DNA of 64,000 bases from UBA9659 sp965208605 (GCA_965208605.1 OZ242345.1:1-64000); one strand, 5' to 3'; shown: positions 25,773-34,272, counted from the first letter of the stretch. Program-made: numbers and translations. The notes: generated by a model not told the origin, from the letters alone.

Positions 25773-27278
25773 TTAGTAATTGATGGCTTCCGGTCGCGCG
25801 TCGAACCGGCTACTCCTGCGCATCAACAGGTAGTAGCTCAGACTGGCTACCAGGGCGCCGATAAACCAGGCATTGTCATACATTCTTTGGAACAGCACCG
25901 GCGTTGATTCGAGCAGGTCGGCGGCGTACAGAAATCCGGGCACATTGGGGGCAACCCCGAGCCCCAGAGCCCAGAGCGCGGCCGGGTTCCAGCCGCTGCT
26001 GTATTCATAGCGCTGCCCGCGCTGGTACAGCTCGTTCAGGCTGAGTTTGCATTTTCGTATGAAGTAATAATCGGCAATCAGGATGCCCGCGATCGGCCCC
26101 AGGAGTGAGGAATAACCCACCAGCCAGACAAACAGGTAGGCGCCGGCGGAGTCCAGCAACTTCCAGGGCATGATGGCAATGCCGAGGCCGGCGGTGATCA
26201 GTCCACCCAACTTGAACGAGATACGGTGCGGCGCGAGATTACAAAAGCCATTGGCCGGCGCCACGACATTGGCGGCAAGATTGGTGGTGAGGGTGGCGAC
26301 AATCAGCATGCACAGCCCCACCATGGCGCCGACGCCACCGAGGCGGCCCGCCAGTACCAGCGGGTCCCAGATCTCTTCACCGAAAACCACAACCGTCGCC
26401 ATGGTTACCGCCACGCTGATGAAGGCAAGCAACGCCATGGGTATCGGCAGGCCCAGGGCCTGGCCGAGGAGTTGATCACGCTGACTCCGGGCAAAGCGGG
26501 TGAAATCGGGGATATTCAGGCACAGGGTTGACCAAAAGCCCACCATGGCGGTCACGCTGGGCAGGAACACCCGCCAGAACTGGCCTTCTTTGGCACCGCC
26601 CGCAACAAACGCGGAAGGGCGCGCAAACATGTCGCCAAAACCGCCCGCACTCTGCCAGGCCCAGTACAAGAGGCCCAGGCAAATCGCCAAGAGCACCGGC
26701 GCGGCCAGGGTTTCCAGCCAACGGATCGATTCCATGCCGCGCAGGATAAAAAACACCTGCAGCAACCAGAAGGCAAGGAAGCAGATAAGCTGCGCGATAT
26801 CAATATCAAGGAAAGGCAGTGGCGAACCGACAAACATGCCGCCGGTCAGGCCGTTGAGAATATGGTAGATGGCCGAGCCACCCACCCAGGTCTGGATACC
26901 AAACCAGCCGCAGGCAACCAGCCCGCGCAATAAACCGGGCAAACGTGCACCGACGGCGCCAAAGGAAGCGCGCAGCAGGACCGGGAAGGGAATACCATAG
27001 CGGGTACCGGCGTGCCCGATGAGCAGCATGGGGAGCATGACGATGAAATTACCCAGGAACACGGTCAGGATGGCCTGCCACCAGTTCATGCCCTGTTCGA
27101 TCAATCCGGCCGCCAGCAAATAGCTGGGTACGCAGATCACCATGCCGACCCAGAGCGCCGCTATATTGACCCAGGTCCAGTTGCGCTGTTTTGTATGGGT
27201 CGGCGCCAGGTCCGCGTTCCACAGGTAGTCGACGGCACCGGGAGGTGGTGCTGCTGAGTGGTGACCGGCTGATTCCAT
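25773..27278 (-). CDS. NCS1-family transporter for pyrimidines or hydantoins
   Basis: This is an integral membrane symporter of about 501 residues with about 12 hydrophobic helices. The N-terminal LWNADLAPTHTKQRNWTWVN and the first-helix region NIAALWVGMVICVPSY are typical of NCS1 permeases (Mhp1, PucI, cytosine and uracil carriers). The context points to import of a pyrimidine, dihydropyrimidine or hydantoin. The ATG at 27278 gives the usual N-terminus; an upstream in-frame GTG at 27326 overlaps a likely promoter, so I rejected it. Confidence 0.88.
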   Translation of the reverse strand: MESAGHHSAAPPPGAVDYLWNADLAPTHTKQRNWTWVNIAALWVGMVICVPSYLLAAGLIEQGMNWWQAILTVFLGNFIVMLPMLLIGHAGTRYGIPFPVLLRASFGAVGARLPGLLRGLVACGWFGIQTWVGGSAIYHILNGLTGGMFVGSPLPFLDIDIAQLICFLAFWLLQVFFILRGMESIRWLETLAAPVLLAICLGLLYWAWQSAGGFGDMFARPSAFVAGGAKEGQFWRVFLPSVTAMVGFWSTLCLNIPDFTRFARSQRDQLLGQALGLPIPMALLAFISVAVTMATVVVFGEEIWDPLVLAGRLGGVGAMVGLCMLIVATLTTNLAANVVAPANGFCNLAPHRISFKLGGLITAGLGIAIMPWKLLDSAGAYLFVWLVGYSSLLGPIAGILIADYYFIRKCKLSLNELYQRGQRYEYSSGWNPAALWALGLGVAPNVPGFLYAADLLESTPVLFQRMYDNAWFIGALVASLSYYLLMRRSSRFDARPEAINY

Positions 27279-27328
27279 CGAGCGACTCGCTATTCGAATT
27301 ATTCTTGACGAAGTATAGGGACTCACTT

Positions 27329-27356
27329 AGCATAATCATGCTGACCATATAGTCAA
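27329..27356 (-). promoter_or_regulatory. Promoter with overlapping TetR-like operator before the permease
   Basis: On the minus strand TTGACT (27356-27351), a 16-base spacer and TATGCT (27334-27329) form a sigma70-like promoter. The inverted repeat CTGACCA-TA-TAGTCAA (27341-27356) covers the -35 element and differs from the operator at 22153-22168 at only 2 of 14 arm positions. A repressor there would block the permease side directly. Confidence 0.55.
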
Positions 27357-27427
27357 GTTTAGGCTTGTCGCTACCAGTGCTTCCTGGTCTATGGTCATCC
27401 CTTCTTATCAAGCAGTGGAGGTGTCGC

Positions 27428-28867
27428 ATGTCCCTTCTGATACAGGGTGGAACCATCGTCACCCACGATTACAGTTACCGCGGTGACGTCTACTGCAGTG
27501 ACGGTGTCATTCAAGCGGTGGGCTTGGAGCTGGAGGTGCCGGCGGATGCCGAACGTATTGATGCCGGCGGGCAGTATGTGATGCCGGGCGGTATCGACCC
27601 CCATACTCACATGCAACTGCCGTTTATGGGCACGGTCGCCATCGACGACTTCTTCAGCGGTACCTCGGCCGCCCTGGCCGGGGGCACCACCAGCATCATC
27701 GATTTTGTCATTCCCGATCCACAGCAGCGATTGCTGGATGCCTACCTTATATGGCGGGAGTGGGCCGAGAAGTCGGCCGCTGACTACAGCTTCCATGTCG
27801 CCGTGACCTGGTGGGACGACAGCGTTTACGAGGATATGGGCACCCTGGTCAAGGACTACGGCGTCAACAGCTTCAAGCACTTCATGGCCTACAAGGGCGC
27901 CATTATGGCGTCGGATGAGATCCTGGTGCCGAGTTTCTCCCGCTGCCTGGAGTTGGGTGCGATACCTACGGTACACGCCGAGAGTGGCGAACTGGTCTAT
28001 CACCTGCAACAGGAAATGCTGCGCCTGGGAATCACCGGCCCGGAGGGGCACCCCCTGTCGCGTCCACCGGTAGTGGAGGGCGAGGCCGCCCACCGCGCCA
28101 TCAAGATCGCGCAGGCACTGAATACCCCTATTTATCTGGTGCATGTATCAACACGGGATGCACTGGATGCCATCCGTTACGCGCGCCACCAGGGCCACCG
28201 GGTGTTTGGCGAGTGCTTGATCGGGCACCTGTTGCTTGATGACAGTGTCTACCGCAACGAGGACTGGAATTTTGCCGCCGCGCATGTCATGAGCCCGCCG
28301 TTCCGTCCGATCGGGCATCAAGAGGCGCTCTGGCGTGGTTTGCAGACCGGCAACCTGCAAACTACCGCGACCGACCACTGCGTCTTCTGTGCGGACCAGA
28401 AGGCCGCGGGGAAAGATGACTTCACCCAGATACCCAACGGTGTCGCCGGTGTCGAAGATCGACTGGCGGTACTGTGGCATGAGGGGGTGAGTACCGGCAA
28501 GCTGTCAATGAACGAATTCGTCGCCGTGACCTCCACCAACGCCGCCAAGATATTCAATATCTATCCGCGCAAGGGTGCCATCGCCCGGGGCGCCGACGCC
28601 GACCTGGTGGTGTGGGACCCGGAGGGCACCCGGACGATTTCCGCGAAAACGCACCACTCAAAGGCCGATTTCAATATTTTCGAGGGCAAAACCGTCAAGG
28701 GTATCCCCCGGCACACGATCGCCCATGGCAAGCAGGCCTGGCGGGACGGCGAACTCAATGTTGAACCGGGTGCCGGCAGCTACATCGACCGGCCGGCCTA
28801 CCCGCCGGTTTATGAGCTACTTCAAAAAACCGCAGCCATGAAAAAGCCGCAGCCGGTCCACCGCTAG
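27428..28867 (+). CDS. Dihydropyrimidinase / D-hydantoinase
   Basis: The 479-residue zinc amidohydrolase opens the ring of dihydrouracil, dihydrothymine or hydantoins. The first metal motif is DPHTHMQLPF, the carboxylated bridging lysine lies in FKHFMAYKG, and further His ligands are in TVHAES and YLVHVST, with the Asp in TATDHC. The length equals the family norm. GGAGGTG lies 5 bases before ATG 27428. It heads the plus-strand half of the ureide cluster, divergent from permease and ureidopropionase, with a luciferase-like monooxygenase 34 bp downstream. Confidence 0.93.
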   Translation: MSLLIQGGTIVTHDYSYRGDVYCSDGVIQAVGLELEVPADAERIDAGGQYVMPGGIDPHTHMQLPFMGTVAIDDFFSGTSAALAGGTTSIIDFVIPDPQQRLLDAYLIWREWAEKSAADYSFHVAVTWWDDSVYEDMGTLVKDYGVNSFKHFMAYKGAIMASDEILVPSFSRCLELGAIPTVHAESGELVYHLQQEMLRLGITGPEGHPLSRPPVVEGEAAHRAIKIAQALNTPIYLVHVSTRDALDAIRYARHQGHRVFGECLIGHLLLDDSVYRNEDWNFAAAHVMSPPFRPIGHQEALWRGLQTGNLQTTATDHCVFCADQKAAGKDDFTQIPNGVAGVEDRLAVLWHEGVSTGKLSMNEFVAVTSTNAAKIFNIYPRKGAIARGADADLVVWDPEGTRTISAKTHHSKADFNIFEGKTVKGIPRHTIAHGKQAWRDGELNVEPGAGSYIDRPAYPPVYELLQKTAAMKKPQPVHR

Positions 28868-28901
28868 TGTTTGCCAGGCGCTGAGGAACGAGGAGCAGTC
28901 C

Positions 28902-29909
28902 ATGGAATTCGCCCTTTGCTTTAAAGGTGTCATGCGCCCGGCGCGCGCCCGCAGGCTGGTCAAGCAGGCCGAAGCCGGCGGTTTCACCTACTGCTGGTAC
29001 TACGACTCGCATATTCTCTGGCGCGAATGTTACCCGGCGATCGCCATGTGCATGGAACACACCACCACCATGCGCTTTGGCCCCTGCGTGACCAATCCCC
29101 TTGCCCGGGATTTATCACTCACCGCCAGCCTGTTTGGTAGCCTGGCACAACAGAGCGGTGGCCGCATTGACATGGGGCTGGGCCGGGGTGACAGTTCCGT
29201 GCGCGTCATGGGTAAAAAGCCGGCCACCCTGGCGCGGCTGACCGAATTCACCCAGAAGGTAAAGGCACTGATTCGCGGCGAGGAAGTTTCCTACGAGGGC
29301 TGTGTGGACCCGGTGCGGTTCCCCTGGGCTGATGGCTACGAGTTGCCGGTGTGGATCGCCGCTTATGGTCCCAAAGCACTGGCGGTGGCGGGCGAGATCG
29401 GCGACGGCGTCATCCTGCAGATCGCCGAGCCATCCCTGTGCAAGTGGTTCATCGACCAGGCAATAAGAGGCGGCGAGGCGGCGGGCCGGGATATGTCAAA
29501 TTTTAAGGTTATGGCCGCGGCACCGGCCTACTTTGGCGACCGGGAGGAATGTATAGCAAAGACCAAATGGTTCCCCGCTATGGTCGGCAACCATGTAGCG
29601 GACATCGTTGAGAAATACGGTACCGAAAGCGGCCTGGTACCCGACAGCCTGACCTCCTATATTAAAAACCGTCGCGGCTACGACTATTCCAAGCACGGCC
29701 AGAGTGACAATCCCTACCTTGAATTCATTACCCCGGAAATCGTGGAGAGCTTCTGTGTATTGGGTGCCGCGGACGAGCAGATCGCTAAACTGCGCGAGCT
29801 TGAGGCGGCCGGGGTGACCCAGTTCAACATCTACATGGACAATGGGAAGGAGGAGGAGATAGTCGCGGAGTACGCGGAGAAGATTATTCCGGCCTTCGCC
29901 GCCGGTTAG
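28902..29909 (+). CDS. Luciferase-like (LLM) flavin-dependent oxidoreductase
   Basis: The 335-residue TIM-barrel flavoprotein of the bacterial luciferase superfamily shows RIDMGLGRGDSSVR and VWIAAYGPKALAVAGEIGDGV, both typical. I recall a subfamily of LLM oxidoreductases that recurs next to hydantoinase genes, and this fits its position. Since no dihydropyrimidine dehydrogenase (PreA/PreT) is nearby, it might carry out the redox step on the pyrimidine or hydantoin substrate; that is inference. FMN versus F420 use cannot be decided. GAGGAG precedes the ATG. Confidence 0.82.
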   Translation: MEFALCFKGVMRPARARRLVKQAEAGGFTYCWYYDSHILWRECYPAIAMCMEHTTTMRFGPCVTNPLARDLSLTASLFGSLAQQSGGRIDMGLGRGDSSVRVMGKKPATLARLTEFTQKVKALIRGEEVSYEGCVDPVRFPWADGYELPVWIAAYGPKALAVAGEIGDGVILQIAEPSLCKWFIDQAIRGGEAAGRDMSNFKVMAAAPAYFGDREECIAKTKWFPAMVGNHVADIVEKYGTESGLVPDSLTSYIKNRRGYDYSKHGQSDNPYLEFITPEIVESFCVLGAADEQIAKLRELEAAGVTQFNIYMDNGKEEEIVAEYAEKIIPAFAAG

Positions 29910-29960
29910 TCGGGTGGAGTCAGGCCAATACCGCGCAAGATGATGCCGATGACATTCTCC

Positions 29961-29990
29961 GTGGCGTCATTTTCGCGAATGACGGGGTAA
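29961..29990. repeat. REP-like palindrome between convergent genes
   Basis: GTGGCGTCATTTTCGCGAATGACGGGGT forms a short hairpin (GTCATT/AATGAC) between the convergent LLM and smr genes, where it may also help end transcription. Confidence 0.6.
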
Positions 29991-29996
29991 GGGCTA

Positions 29997-30635
29997 TTAC
30001 ATTATCCTGGCTTTGCCGGAGCGCAACAAAACATACACCGCGCCAGTACCGCCGTCTTTGGGCTGAGCCGCACAAAATGCTTTCACAGCGGCCTGCTGTT
30101 TTAGCCAATCTATTGTGAATCGCTTCAAGGTCCCGCCGGGCGTGTCACCATGCAAACCCTTACCATGAATAATGAGCACCGCAGAATATCTGGCATGAGT
30201 CGCCCTCGTTAAAAAATTGCTGAGCTGGATTCTTGCTTGAGCGATGGTGTAGCCGTGCAGATCCAGAGTGTCGGCAATGCCATAGTCGCCACGCCGTAAG
30301 TGCTTAATGACTTTTTTTTGTAGTCCACTCCGAACAAATAATACGGAATTATCATGGGTTTCATCAATCATCGCTCTGCTGCGAGAAATGGATGCAGTGA
30401 TTTGATTACTGCTAACCCCGGGGGAGATTTTTGCCGCGGTCGGCGGGCTAGGGCGACGGGTCTTACTCGCCTTGCGTACTTTGGGTGTTTTTGGAGTAGC
30501 GCCGCCCACCGCCTGCCGGAAGAGTGCCTTATCTTCTTCAGAGAGGACGTCTTCAGAGATGTCGTCTACTGAAAGGTCGTCTACTGAGCGGTCTTCTTCA
30601 GAGAGAGCGTTTTTTAAGTTGCCGTCTTTTTTCAT
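29997..30635 (-). CDS. Smr-domain DNA/RNA nuclease-like protein
   Basis: The 212-residue product carries a C-terminal Smr domain with the two hallmark motifs LDLHGYT (about residue 123) and IHGKGLHGD (about 150). Stand-alone proteobacterial Smr proteins (SmrA/SmrB) are endonucleases; SmrB cleaves mRNA at collided ribosomes. The N-terminal 40 residues are acidic and repetitive (DDLSVDDISEDVLSEED), from a 15-bp tandem repeat at 30536-30605. Which Smr subgroup it belongs to is not decided by the motifs. Confidence 0.85.
   Translation of the reverse strand: MKKDGNLKNALSEEDRSVDDLSVDDISEDVLSEEDKALFRQAVGGATPKTPKVRKASKTRRPSPPTAAKISPGVSSNQITASISRSRAMIDETHDNSVLFVRSGLQKKVIKHLRRGDYGIADTLDLHGYTIAQARIQLSNFLTRATHARYSAVLIIHGKGLHGDTPGGTLKRFTIDWLKQQAAVKAFCAAQPKDGGTGAVYVLLRSGKARIM
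30536..30605 (-). repeat. 15-bp tandem repeat in the smr gene
   Basis: About five diverged 15-bp units (motif TCTACTGAAAGGTCG) encode repeated S-x-D-D/E-x units in the N-terminal tail. Confidence 0.7.
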
Positions 30636-30659
30636 GATTATTCACACGGCGTTGATGAT

Positions 30660-30736
30660 TGGTGCCCTGAGCAGGATTCGAACCTGCGACCCTCCGCTTA
30701 GGAGGCGGATGCTCTATCCAACTGAGCTACCAGGGC
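30660..30736 (-). tRNA. tRNA-Arg (CCT)
   Basis: On the minus strand the acceptor GCCCTGG pairs with TCAGGGC. The D-arm TAGCTCAGTTGGATAGAG is typical, the anticodon stem is TCCGC/GCGGA, and loop CTCCTAA gives anticodon CCT. The T-arm GGTTCGAATCC is followed by encoded CCA. Confidence 0.96.
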
Positions 30737-30796
30737 AGGGCGACCAGCATCATATTACCCAAGAAGTGCGACCCCGGGGCGCAAGATGAAGCGGAG

Positions 30797-31687
30797 TTAG
30801 CGCAGCGGTCTTGAATGTCGCCATTCGGCGAGCAGTGTTCTCAGGGAACTAACAAACGCCAAGGGTTGATCCAAGAATAGATGATGCTGGGCTTCTGGTA
30901 TGCCCGTGAAGGCAACGGATTTGTTGAGCACTTCAAACATATAGTCCGCCATATCCTGGGTGAAGAGATAGCTGTCCTCACCATAGATTACCCCGATACG
31001 ACATTCCAGTTTGGCGAGGTCCTTGTGCAGGTTGTCGCCAAAGTCAAATTTCTGGAAGAGTTTGTCGTCAAACTTCCAAGTCCAACCGCCATCAACCTCC
31101 ATAATACTGTGCTGACCAATGTAGTCCAGCAGGTAGTCGTTATTGCAATCCTGAGGCGGCATCAGGCGGAATCTTGCCCGAGCGGCATCAGCCGTGTCAT
31201 AGATGCGTTTTGGTTTAATGGGCGACCTTCTTGGGTCTCGCTCCCACTCAAAATCAGGCGGACGAACCGCGGAATCCACCAGGACAATGCCTGCCAATTG
31301 CTCCTTGTACAGCAGCCCGGTCTTTAATGTCACAAAGCCGCCGAAACTGTGCCCCACGACAATCGTATCCTTGCCAAAGCCGGCATCATTAGCCACCGCC
31401 ATCACTTCCTCAGCGAAGCCTTCTGGAGTGTATTCGTCTCTATGGCCGCTGTCCCCCGCGCCAGAAAGGTCAATGGCCGCCACTCGATAATGCCCAAGGA
31501 AAAAGGGCACGATAAATGTCCACCAGTGGGCGTGGGCGCCATTGCCATGGACGAACACAATACCCGGGCAGTCGTCGCCAGATTCACTGTCCCACAATAG
31601 ATAGTGGATGGGTGTGCCGTCTACATCTATGGACTTGTCGGAGAAGGGGATAGCCAACGAACGTCGGAACCAACCTGGAATTTCCAT
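30797..31687 (-). CDS. Alpha/beta hydrolase
   Basis: This 296-residue serine hydrolase has the oxyanion region FVHGNGAHAHWW, the nucleophile elbow GHSFGGF and the catalytic His in PEAQHHLFLDQP. The acid probably lies in IYGEDSYLF. It is a general esterase/epoxide-hydrolase-like fold without a clue to substrate. AAGG is 8 bases before the ATG. It stands alone between tRNA-Arg and the repeat-rich border of the defence island. Confidence 0.82.
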   Translation of the reverse strand: MEIPGWFRRSLAIPFSDKSIDVDGTPIHYLLWDSESGDDCPGIVFVHGNGAHAHWWTFIVPFFLGHYRVAAIDLSGAGDSGHRDEYTPEGFAEEVMAVANDAGFGKDTIVVGHSFGGFVTLKTGLLYKEQLAGIVLVDSAVRPPDFEWERDPRRSPIKPKRIYDTADAARARFRLMPPQDCNNDYLLDYIGQHSIMEVDGGWTWKFDDKLFQKFDFGDNLHKDLAKLECRIGVIYGEDSYLFTQDMADYMFEVLNKSVAFTGIPEAQHHLFLDQPLAFVSSLRTLLAEWRHSRPLR

Positions 31688-31796
31688 GTGGATATGCCTT
31701 GTGTAATACGGGTCTGGTCAGAGATGAACAACAAGCACGCAAGCGGGGTATTTTACAGGGCTTGGTGTTAAAGAAAAGACTATATGGGTTCTTGGT

Positions 31797-31938
31797 CCGT
31801 CATTCTTGTTTATGTTATTCACTTCTCTTTGTTGTTGATGTGTAAATGCCCAAGGCCGTTGCCTTTGTTCCTCTGGATTCCCGTCACCCTAGTCATACCC
31901 CCGATGGCTTGTAATGACTAGGGTGACAAGAATGACGG
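31797..31938 (+). mobile_element. MITE-like element with 13-bp terminal inverted repeats
   Basis: A 142-bp non-coding element begins CCGTCATTCTTGT and ends ACAAGAATGACGG, perfect 13-bp inverted termini. Inside are TTGTTGTTGATGTGTAAATG, TCCTCTGGATTCCC and a hairpin CACCCTAGTCAT...ATGACTAGGGTG. A closely similar copy lies at 51995-52138. No transposase is encoded in it. Confidence 0.7.
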
Positions 31939-31979
31939 GGTCTGGGGGAAATCCAGTCATTGAGTAACATAAACAAGAC

Positions 31980-32233
31980 GTGAATGACGGGGTGGGGAGC
32001 CGCGAGGGTGACCGCGCGAAAGCCTCAAGGGGGCAAGGATGACGGGGAGCCGCGAGGATGGCGGCTTACGGCGCCCCGCGCCGTCATTCTCGAGCTTGTC
32101 CTCTTGTCGCAGGCGGAATCCAGAGGACGAGCGGGACAGTCTGCCGCATGCCTGGGTCAAGAACGGAGACAAGGTGTATACATTAACCTCCGCGCCGTCA
32201 TTCTTGTCGAAGGCGGGAATCCAGAGTGGCACT
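31980..32233. repeat. REP-like repeats bordering the defence island
   Basis: Repeated GGGAGCCGCGAGG units (31995-32056), a REP unit with GTCATTCTCGAGCTTG (32082-32101), GGCGGAATCCAGAGGACGAG, and a further GTCATTCTTG/GGAATCCAG unit (32196-32224) fill the gap 31688-32306. An apparent 118-residue ORF through them is a repeat artefact. Confidence 0.75.
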
Positions 32234-32306
32234 TCGGCTAGGGTGTGCTACCGAAAGCGGTGTGCGATAGTATCGACATTCAGATTTATTATTACAGGAT
32301 GCACAG

Positions 32307-32375
32307 GTGCCCGAAAAAACACATCAACAGCAAGAACTCAACTGGATAGCGAACTTTGTCTGTTGGATGAGATAA
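32307..32375 (+). pseudogene. Apparent N-terminal remnant of a type I restriction hsdM
   Basis: A GTG-initiated reading frame encodes PEKTHQQQELNWIANFVCW and stops after 22 codons. Type I methyltransferase HsdM proteins commonly begin with a very similar QELNWIANFIWGIAD segment. The frame breaks right where the conserved IADDVLRD should follow, and the PRTase-like gene begins 17 bp later. The most likely reading is that the island genes replaced the body of an hsdM gene. The match is short, so chance is possible. Confidence 0.45.
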
Positions 32376-32391
32376 TGAGAAAAACGCCTCA

Positions 32392-33402
32392 ATGAGTTCA
32401 CGAGAAGACCTGTTGGCTTCGATATCCCACACGACCCGGGATTACCGGGTAGGTGCTCTTCCCGCGCCTAGACCTGAGCACGTTGACCGTTGGGTTCAGC
32501 AGTTCAATGAAGCCGTTCAACTACCAATTCTCACCGAGATGGAGCATGTTATAAAGCGAACTTATTTCTCTCGTAAAAGAGTAGCTAATTACTTACAAAG
32601 ATTCATTCAAAATAAGAAACTGGCCGGAGAAAATCCATGCGATTTTTGGAAAAAGGTAAACTTTTTGACGATTCAGCAACAAGGACATTCTCAAATTGAC
32701 TTGCTCTCACTGTTTGACAAGGAACTTGAAGCAGAGTGTGGATTCAGTACGCAGGACTGCAATGAGAGTAATAATACTTATATTTATCTTGATGATGTGA
32801 TGTTTAGTGGAAATCGTGTCGGCAATGATTTAGAAAAATGGGTTAGAGATACTGCGCCTAATCAAGCTACAGTTATCGTGATGCTGATAGTCACACATAA
32901 ACTTGCAAGATGGCAAATTGAAAAGCGGCTAAAAAGTGTCATTAAAGAAACAAACAAAAATATTAAAGGGAGATGGTTGTACTATCACGCGCTTGAGAAC
33001 CGTAAGAACTACCGCATGAATGCGGGAGTTTTGTGGCCTAGCAAATTGCCTGATGACAATGCTCTCAATAAGTACCTAGAACGACCTCATAAATATCCTT
33101 TCGAACCTAGAATGTCGGGGGGCAAGCTTGGTCCTTTCTCATCCGAGTCAGGGCGTCAGTTGCTTGAACGCGAATTCACGTTAGCAGGTGTTCACATTCG
33201 AAACTTTGCCGAAAACCCGAATGATATTATACGCCCATTGGGTTTCAGTCCCTTCGGGTTAGGCTTTGGTTCCATGATAGTGACCTTTCGCAACTGCCCT
33301 AATAACTGCCCGCTTGCACTCTGGTGGGGTGACCCTAATGCCTCTTCCAATCACCCGTTTAGCAAGTGGTATCCTCTTTTTCCACGCGTAACATACGATT
33401 AG
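32392..33402 (+). CDS. Phosphoribosyltransferase-like conflict protein (PRTase-CE type)
   Basis: The 336-residue product has a central segment TYIYLDDVMFSGNRVGNDLEKW that resembles the PRPP-binding loop of type I phosphoribosyltransferases (hydrophobic strand, DD, then S/TG). A helical N-terminal part (residues 1-110) precedes it. Comparable PRTase-like proteins occur in predicted prokaryotic conflict systems. A further C-terminal region contains CPNNCPLALWWGDP. It lies 9 bp before a NADAR gene, so the pair is probably co-transcribed. No clear ribosome-binding site precedes the ATG. Function is unproven: it may form or break a base-ribose bond. Confidence 0.65.
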   Translation: MSSREDLLASISHTTRDYRVGALPAPRPEHVDRWVQQFNEAVQLPILTEMEHVIKRTYFSRKRVANYLQRFIQNKKLAGENPCDFWKKVNFLTIQQQGHSQIDLLSLFDKELEAECGFSTQDCNESNNTYIYLDDVMFSGNRVGNDLEKWVRDTAPNQATVIVMLIVTHKLARWQIEKRLKSVIKETNKNIKGRWLYYHALENRKNYRMNAGVLWPSKLPDDNALNKYLERPHKYPFEPRMSGGKLGPFSSESGRQLLEREFTLAGVHIRNFAENPNDIIRPLGFSPFGLGFGSMIVTFRNCPNNCPLALWWGDPNASSNHPFSKWYPLFPRVTYD

Positions 33403-33411
33403 GGACAAGGA

Positions 33412-34062
33412 GTGAGTAACATTAAAAATCAAACGAGAACTTATCACCGTGCCAACAGCGTCGTATTTCTTAAGACAAAAGAAAGCTTTGGAGGCTTATC
33501 AAATATGGCGGGCGGATTCCCGCTGTCTGTAAACGGAATTGATATCCGAACATCAGAAGCTCTTTATCAAGTTTGTCGATTCCCGCACTTGCCAGAGATA
33601 CAACGTCTGATCATTGAACAAAAAAGTCCGATGACGGCAAAGATGAAAGGCAAACCCCACCGTAATAATTCGCGGTCAGATTGGAATCAAGTCCGCGTTC
33701 AAATTATGCGCTGGTGTCTGCGAGTGAAACTCGCTCAGAACTGGCACACATTCAGTGAGCTACTGCTCGAGACAGGAGAGCGAGCAATTGTTGAACAGTC
33801 GCGCAAGGATGACTTTTGGGGAGCGAAGCAGATGGGCAGGGATACGCTGGTCGGCATAAACGTTCTTGGGCGACTACTGATGGAATTGCGAGAAGAAATT
33901 CAAGCTGCAAGCCTCGAGTCGTTGTTAATCGTGCCGCCGCTTGATATCCCCAACTTTCTCATTGATAAGTCGCCTATAGAAGTTGTCTCTGCTGGAGAAA
34001 CGACAACGGAAGAAGCGATGGGGCAGGGTTTCACGAAATCCTTTCCTGAACCGGCTAGCTAG
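33412..34062 (+). CDS. NADAR-domain protein (YbiA-like N-glycosidase family)
   Basis: The 216-residue product fits the NADAR/YbiA (COG3236) family. Markers in order are FLKTKESFGGLSNMA, TSEALYQVCRFP, SPMTAKMK, R-DW-x5-V-x-IMRWCLRVKLAQN, E-x-S-x2-D-FWG, and LGRLLMELR. Family members cleave N-glycosidic bonds; some remove ADP-ribose from guanine and counter DarT-type toxins. The start is uncertain: GTG 33412 overlaps AAGGAG. It directly follows the PRTase-like gene, suggesting a two-gene module. No DarT-like toxin is visible nearby, so its usual partner may be replaced by the PRTase-like protein. Confidence 0.82.
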   Translation: MSNIKNQTRTYHRANSVVFLKTKESFGGLSNMAGGFPLSVNGIDIRTSEALYQVCRFPHLPEIQRLIIEQKSPMTAKMKGKPHRNNSRSDWNQVRVQIMRWCLRVKLAQNWHTFSELLLETGERAIVEQSRKDDFWGAKQMGRDTLVGINVLGRLLMELREEIQAASLESLLIVPPLDIPNFLIDKSPIEVVSAGETTTEEAMGQGFTKSFPEPAS

Positions 34063-34071
34063 CTTGCGACG

Positions 34072-34263
34072 ATGCAGCTAGATTTTCTTGACCAGCCAGC
34101 GGTAAAGGAAACTCGCCCTCAAGAATATCCTGCTACCAAGGAAACAGAGGTGTGTACCCTTGACCCCCAAAATCCTACCCCGCGGCGAAGCACTTTGGCA
34201 GGGAGTGGGTGGAGAAAGAAACTGAGGGGTTGTTGGGGGAGATTATTTGCGGCTAGCCGATGA
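34072..34263 (+). CDS. Small ORF of doubtful status after the NADAR gene
   Basis: A 63-codon frame follows the NADAR gene by 9 bp. The first half (MQLDFLDQPAVKETRPQEY) looks protein-like. The second half is arginine- and proline-rich, while an overlapping frame there reads HFGREWVEKETEGLLGEII and also looks protein-like. It may be a frameshifted gene remnant rather than an intact protein. I recognise no family. Confidence 0.3.
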   Translation: MQLDFLDQPAVKETRPQEYPATKETEVCTLDPQNPTPRRSTLAGSGWRKKLRGCWGRLFAASR

Positions 34264-34272
34264 TGCCACCAT

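Noticed and set aside
27395..28144. 249-codon antisense ORF over the dihydropyrimidinase
   Set aside because: GC-rich coding sequence leaves the opposite strand open; no domain and no ribosome-binding site.
30660..32306. tRNA-Arg as attachment site of the defence island
   Set aside because: The island lies on the 5' side of the tRNA, no integrase is present, and no copy of the tRNA 3' end was found at the far side.
32039..32395. 118-codon ORF before the PRTase-like gene
   Set aside because: Most of it runs through REP repeats; only the different-frame segment 32307-32375 resembles a protein (HsdM).
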